7,902 nucleotides of DNA from contig CAMWVO010000072.1 in assembly GCA_947177695.1 (NCBI GenBank), positions 1 through 7,902 of the forward strand. Direction: 5' to 3'. The position numbers and the translations under genes are program-made. The stretch is from an uncultured Clostridia bacterium (GTDB lineage: Bacteria; Bacillota; Clostridia; Oscillospirales; Ruminococcaceae). The notes under the pieces were generated by a model. The model saw only the letters and a program-made list of their open reading frames with translations. It was not told the origin of the DNA and did no database searches. Shown here one piece after another: positions 6,229-7,902 of this stretch (positions are counted from its first letter, which is position 1; each line of letters starts with the position of its first letter).

Positions 6229-6793
6229 GTACGAATACAAAAAAATATTCGGCGACCTTGAAAGCGAGGAAAGCTGGCTGACCGAAATGTCCGAAAAGGG
6301 CTTTGTGCTGAAGGACGTATCGGGCGCGTTTCTGAAGTATAAATACAGCTTTGAACCATGTGACAAAAAGTACGTCTACCGCGTGGACTACAACAATGAA
6401 ATGCCTGTCATGGAGGAAATAACCTCGCCTTACGTTATGTTCGTCACGGGCACATACGGTGCGGAATATGTGATGTGCCGCCAAGGCAAAGTATATTTCC
6501 GCAAGGCTGCTGACGAGGGAGATTTCCCGCCCGTCTATACCAGTCCCGAAAGCCGCCTTGCCGCGGAGAAAAAGAAGCTTTTGCAGGACGTGGTATTTTT
6601 CATTCTTTTCTTTGCCGATATCTTCTGGACTATTGACTTGGACGGTCTGGCGATGTATCTGGCGTTAAGGTCAAAGCTGTTTTTTGTGAAGATCGCCGCT
6701 GCGCTTATATGCGTTGTATGCGCCGCAGTCTGCGTGAGAGGCGCATATATCCACTGCAAAAAAATCAGGGAGATAAAATGTCTTATGAAATAA
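6218..6793 (+). CDS. DUF2812 domain membrane protein, copy 2
   Basis: 191 aa, a tandem paralogue of the preceding gene. By hand alignment about two thirds of the first 125 residues are identical. DKKYVYRVDYN and EEITSPYVMFVTGTY are unchanged, while the membrane part shows almost no identity. Two membrane helices are predicted at about 123-140 and 157-180, followed by a basic end (HCKKIREIKCLMK). It overlaps the previous gene by 11 bases, with GGAGGG at 6204-6209 as ribosome binding site. Equal lengths and coupled translation suggest the two may form a hetero-oligomer; this is inference. Confidence 0.92.
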   Translation: MNDKYEYKKIFGDLESEESWLTEMSEKGFVLKDVSGAFLKYKYSFEPCDKKYVYRVDYNNEMPVMEEITSPYVMFVTGTYGAEYVMCRQGKVYFRKAADEGDFPPVYTSPESRLAAEKKKLLQDVVFFILFFADIFWTIDLDGLAMYLALRSKLFFVKIAAALICVVCAAVCVRGAYIHCKKIREIKCLMK

Positions 6794-6838
6794 CGTAATG
6801 TTATTTGCATATAAAAATTTATTAAAGGAGATTTTAGT

Positions 6839-7141
6839 ATGGACAATGAGTACAACATTTACAACGAGACCCCTGCGGCAGCAAACTGCCCCGCAAAAAA
6901 GACCGTACACGTTCCCAGCCTTGTGCTTATGATAATCGGAGCTGTGTTCGCGCTGATGTTTATTCTGCCGATAATTACATACGGGTGCAGCATACCGAGC
7001 CTTGTTATGAGTATCAGGCGCAGAAAGACACACGTCACCCTTTATGCGATCATAATAAACATAATCGCTCTGGTACTTGCAGTGGCAAGCTCCGTGCTCG
7101 GAGTTATGGCTCAGATGAGTATGATGGGCGGCATGGGTTAA
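6839..7141 (+). CDS. Small two-helix membrane protein (DUF4190-like)
   Basis: 100 aa. A polar N-terminus (1-25) with Tyr, Asn and Pro is followed by a hydrophobic helix at about 27-48, a short basic loop (IRRRKTH) and a second helix at about 67-91, ending MSMMGGMG. This layout resembles small DUF4190-type membrane proteins, but I cannot assign it firmly. AAGGAG at 6825-6830 supports the start. It is 45 bases after the second DUF2812 gene with no terminator between, so it is probably the last gene of the PadR operon. An A+T-rich 7-bp inverted repeat (6788-6806) spans the preceding stop codon and could alter expression of this gene relative to those upstream. Confidence 0.85.
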   Translation: MDNEYNIYNETPAAANCPAKKTVHVPSLVLMIIGAVFALMFILPIITYGCSIPSLVMSIRRRKTHVTLYAIIINIIALVLAVASSVLGVMAQMSMMGGMG

Positions 7142-7161
7142 GCCGTCCCTAAAAAAATTCC

Positions 7162-7192
7162 GTCCCGCCGCATTTTACGGCGGGACATTTTA
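7162..7192 (+). terminator. Rho-independent terminator of the PadR operon
   Basis: GTCCCGCCG (7162-7170) pairs perfectly with CGGCGGGAC (7178-7186) around a 7-base loop, followed by ATTTTATT. It lies 20 bases after the last gene of the operon. A run of A just upstream (7151-7157) could give weaker termination on the other strand. Confidence 0.85.
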
Positions 7193-7216
7193 TTCCTGTG
7201 CGCACTATTCTCACCC

Positions 7217-7296
7217 GCCCCCTTGAGGGGGCTTAGCAAAGTAAAATATTATAAAAACTAACATTGGGGGGAGACTCAGCCCGCGGGGGCTCCCCG
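7217..7296. repeat. G+C-rich hairpins in the intergenic region, possible dispersed repeat
   Basis: GCCCCC-TTGA-GGGGGC (7217-7232) is a perfect hairpin. GGGGAG (7268-7273) pairs with CTCCCC (7290-7295), with CCC/GGG (7280-7282 and 7285-7287) inside. These G+C-rich blocks stand out from the A+T-rich surroundings and no coding frame explains them. They resemble the G+C-rich intergenic repeats often seen in clostridial genomes. That comparison is from memory and needs a genome search. Confidence 0.4.
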
Positions 7297-7333
7297 CAAA
7301 AGTTATGAAAGAGTAAACTTTGGTCGTTTGGGG

Positions 7334-7362
7334 TTGAAATTCGTGGAAAAAAAGGATATAAT
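7334..7362 (+). promoter_or_regulatory. Sigma-A promoter upstream of the sigma-factor gene
   Basis: TTGAAA (7334-7339), 17 bases, then TATAAT (7357-7362) is one base from the full consensus. Transcription would start near 7369, giving a leader of about 240 bases before the sigma-factor start codon at 7612. I see no other good promoter nearer to the gene. Confidence 0.65.
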
Positions 7363-7611
7363 AATATTGATTGCTTGAATTTTATTTGACTTCGGTACTG
7401 TATTAGGCTCTTGTTTTGTGCAATATGCTGTGAATTTGGACTTGTTTCAAAATGCTTTTGTGCAGGTATCCAAATTGAAAACAGCGATGCAACAAAACGA
7501 AGCTTTTTTGCCACTACTTATATGACAGGTCTTTTAAAGGAAGATTCGCAGTATAGTATCGCTGTCAAAACCGTATAGAAACACAAAACGGTCGAGAGGT
7601 GATAGTACAGA
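7363..7611 (+). other. Long A+T-rich leader without a convincing gene
   Basis: I see no gene that I would defend here. One plus-strand frame is open from 7390 to a TAG at 7576-7578. From a TTG at 7411 it would give 55 residues that are Cys-rich at the start, but there is no good ribosome binding site. A second frame is open from 7379 to a TGA at 7523-7525, also without a supported start. The stretch may be an untranslated leader, the remnant of a small gene, or regulatory. A short inverted repeat (ACCGT 7570-7574, ACGGT 7588-7592) lies just before the sigma-factor ribosome binding site. Confidence 0.35.
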
Positions 7612-7902
7612 ATGAATACAGATTTCTCCCAATGCGTCCTGAGGGCGCGGGACGGCGACGCGGATGCATTCGCCGAATTGTATTCCTTGGTCTACAAGGA
7701 CTTATACCGAATCGCTTTCGTAAACCTGAAAAATCAGCACGACGCTTCCGATGTGGTTAGTGACACAGTTCTGGAAGCCTATTCCTCCATCAAAAAATTG
7801 AGAGATGAAAAAGCATTCAAAGCCTGGATAATCAAGATCCTTACTGTAAAAATAAAAAACAAGCAGAAGGAGTATATAAAGAACAGAGATTACCGGGAAG
7901 AG
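7612..7902 (+). CDS. ECF-type RNA polymerase sigma factor, 5' part
   Basis: Ninety-seven codons, open to the window edge; the 3' end is missing. The start ATG at 7612 follows AGAGGTGA at 7595-7602. The translation is a typical sigma-70 region 2: AFAELYSLVYKDLYRIAF (residues 19-36), then the HDASDVVSDTVLEAYSSI stretch corresponding to region 2.2 that binds RNA polymerase, then KAFKAWIIKILTVKIKNKQKEY, where region 2.3/2.4 melts and reads the -10 element. The short N-terminus before region 2 and the absence of region 1 fit an ECF (group 4) sigma factor. Region 4 and any anti-sigma gene would lie beyond the window. Its targets are unknown. Confidence 0.9.
   Translation, partial: MNTDFSQCVLRARDGDADAFAELYSLVYKDLYRIAFVNLKNQHDASDVVSDTVLEAYSSIKKLRDEKAFKAWIIKILTVKIKNKQKEYIKNRDYREE

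Noticed and set aside
6788..6806. A+T-rich hairpin after the second DUF2812 gene as a terminator
   Set aside because: Only 7 bp, weak, and not followed by a T run; the next gene is more likely in the same transcript.
7233..7514. Minus-strand open frame of 93 codons in the intergenic region
   Set aside because: It runs through the G+C-rich hairpins and across the promoter, has no good ribosome binding site and shows no recognisable domain; probably chance or part of a repeat.

Overview
The window looks like chromosomal DNA of a low-to-moderate GC Firmicute of class Clostridia. Ruminococcus or a close Oscillospiraceae relative is my best guess. The reasons are strong GGAGG-type ribosome binding sites, near-consensus sigma-A promoters, U-tract terminators, a PadR/DUF2812 cassette and mixed A+T-rich/G+C-rich codon use. 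This is inference; no rRNA or other taxonomic marker is present.

Left part (1-2775). A short non-coding stretch with small inverted repeats leads into a clear sigma-A promoter and a complete recG, the branch-migrating helicase of recombination and fork repair. After recG comes a partial copy of a terminator arm, then an A+T-rich small membrane-protein gene, then a complete terminator that starts with the same sequence. This arrangement suggests the small gene was inserted at, or duplicated with, the recG terminator.

Middle part (2776-4880). Two related soluble proteins of unknown function (243 and 358 aa) lie in tandem. They share an N-terminal MxITSM start, a KFVxLNE motif, a helical core around EGKFTKEEYD and a C-terminal VDR/IDR...VRxG segment. 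They also share an identical 26-bp translation leader. The second has a long charged, acidic insertion. A sequence resembling a motility-type (SigD/sigma-28) promoter precedes the first, and a strong terminator closes the pair. I recognise no named family here, and this is the best candidate in the window for something undescribed.

Right-centre (4881-7192). A compact operon begins at a perfect TTGACA-17-TATAAT promoter with a 15-bp palindrome inside it and related half-sites downstream. The genes are a small zinc-ribbon protein, a PadR-family repressor, two tandem DUF2812 membrane proteins joined by overlapping start/stop codons, and a small two-helix membrane protein, followed by a terminator. 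The layout suggests an autoregulated PadR system controlling membrane proteins.

Right end (7193-7902). About 420 bases contain G+C-rich hairpins, a good sigma-A promoter and a long leader with no convincing gene. They precede the 5' part of an ECF-type RNA polymerase sigma factor gene that runs off the window.
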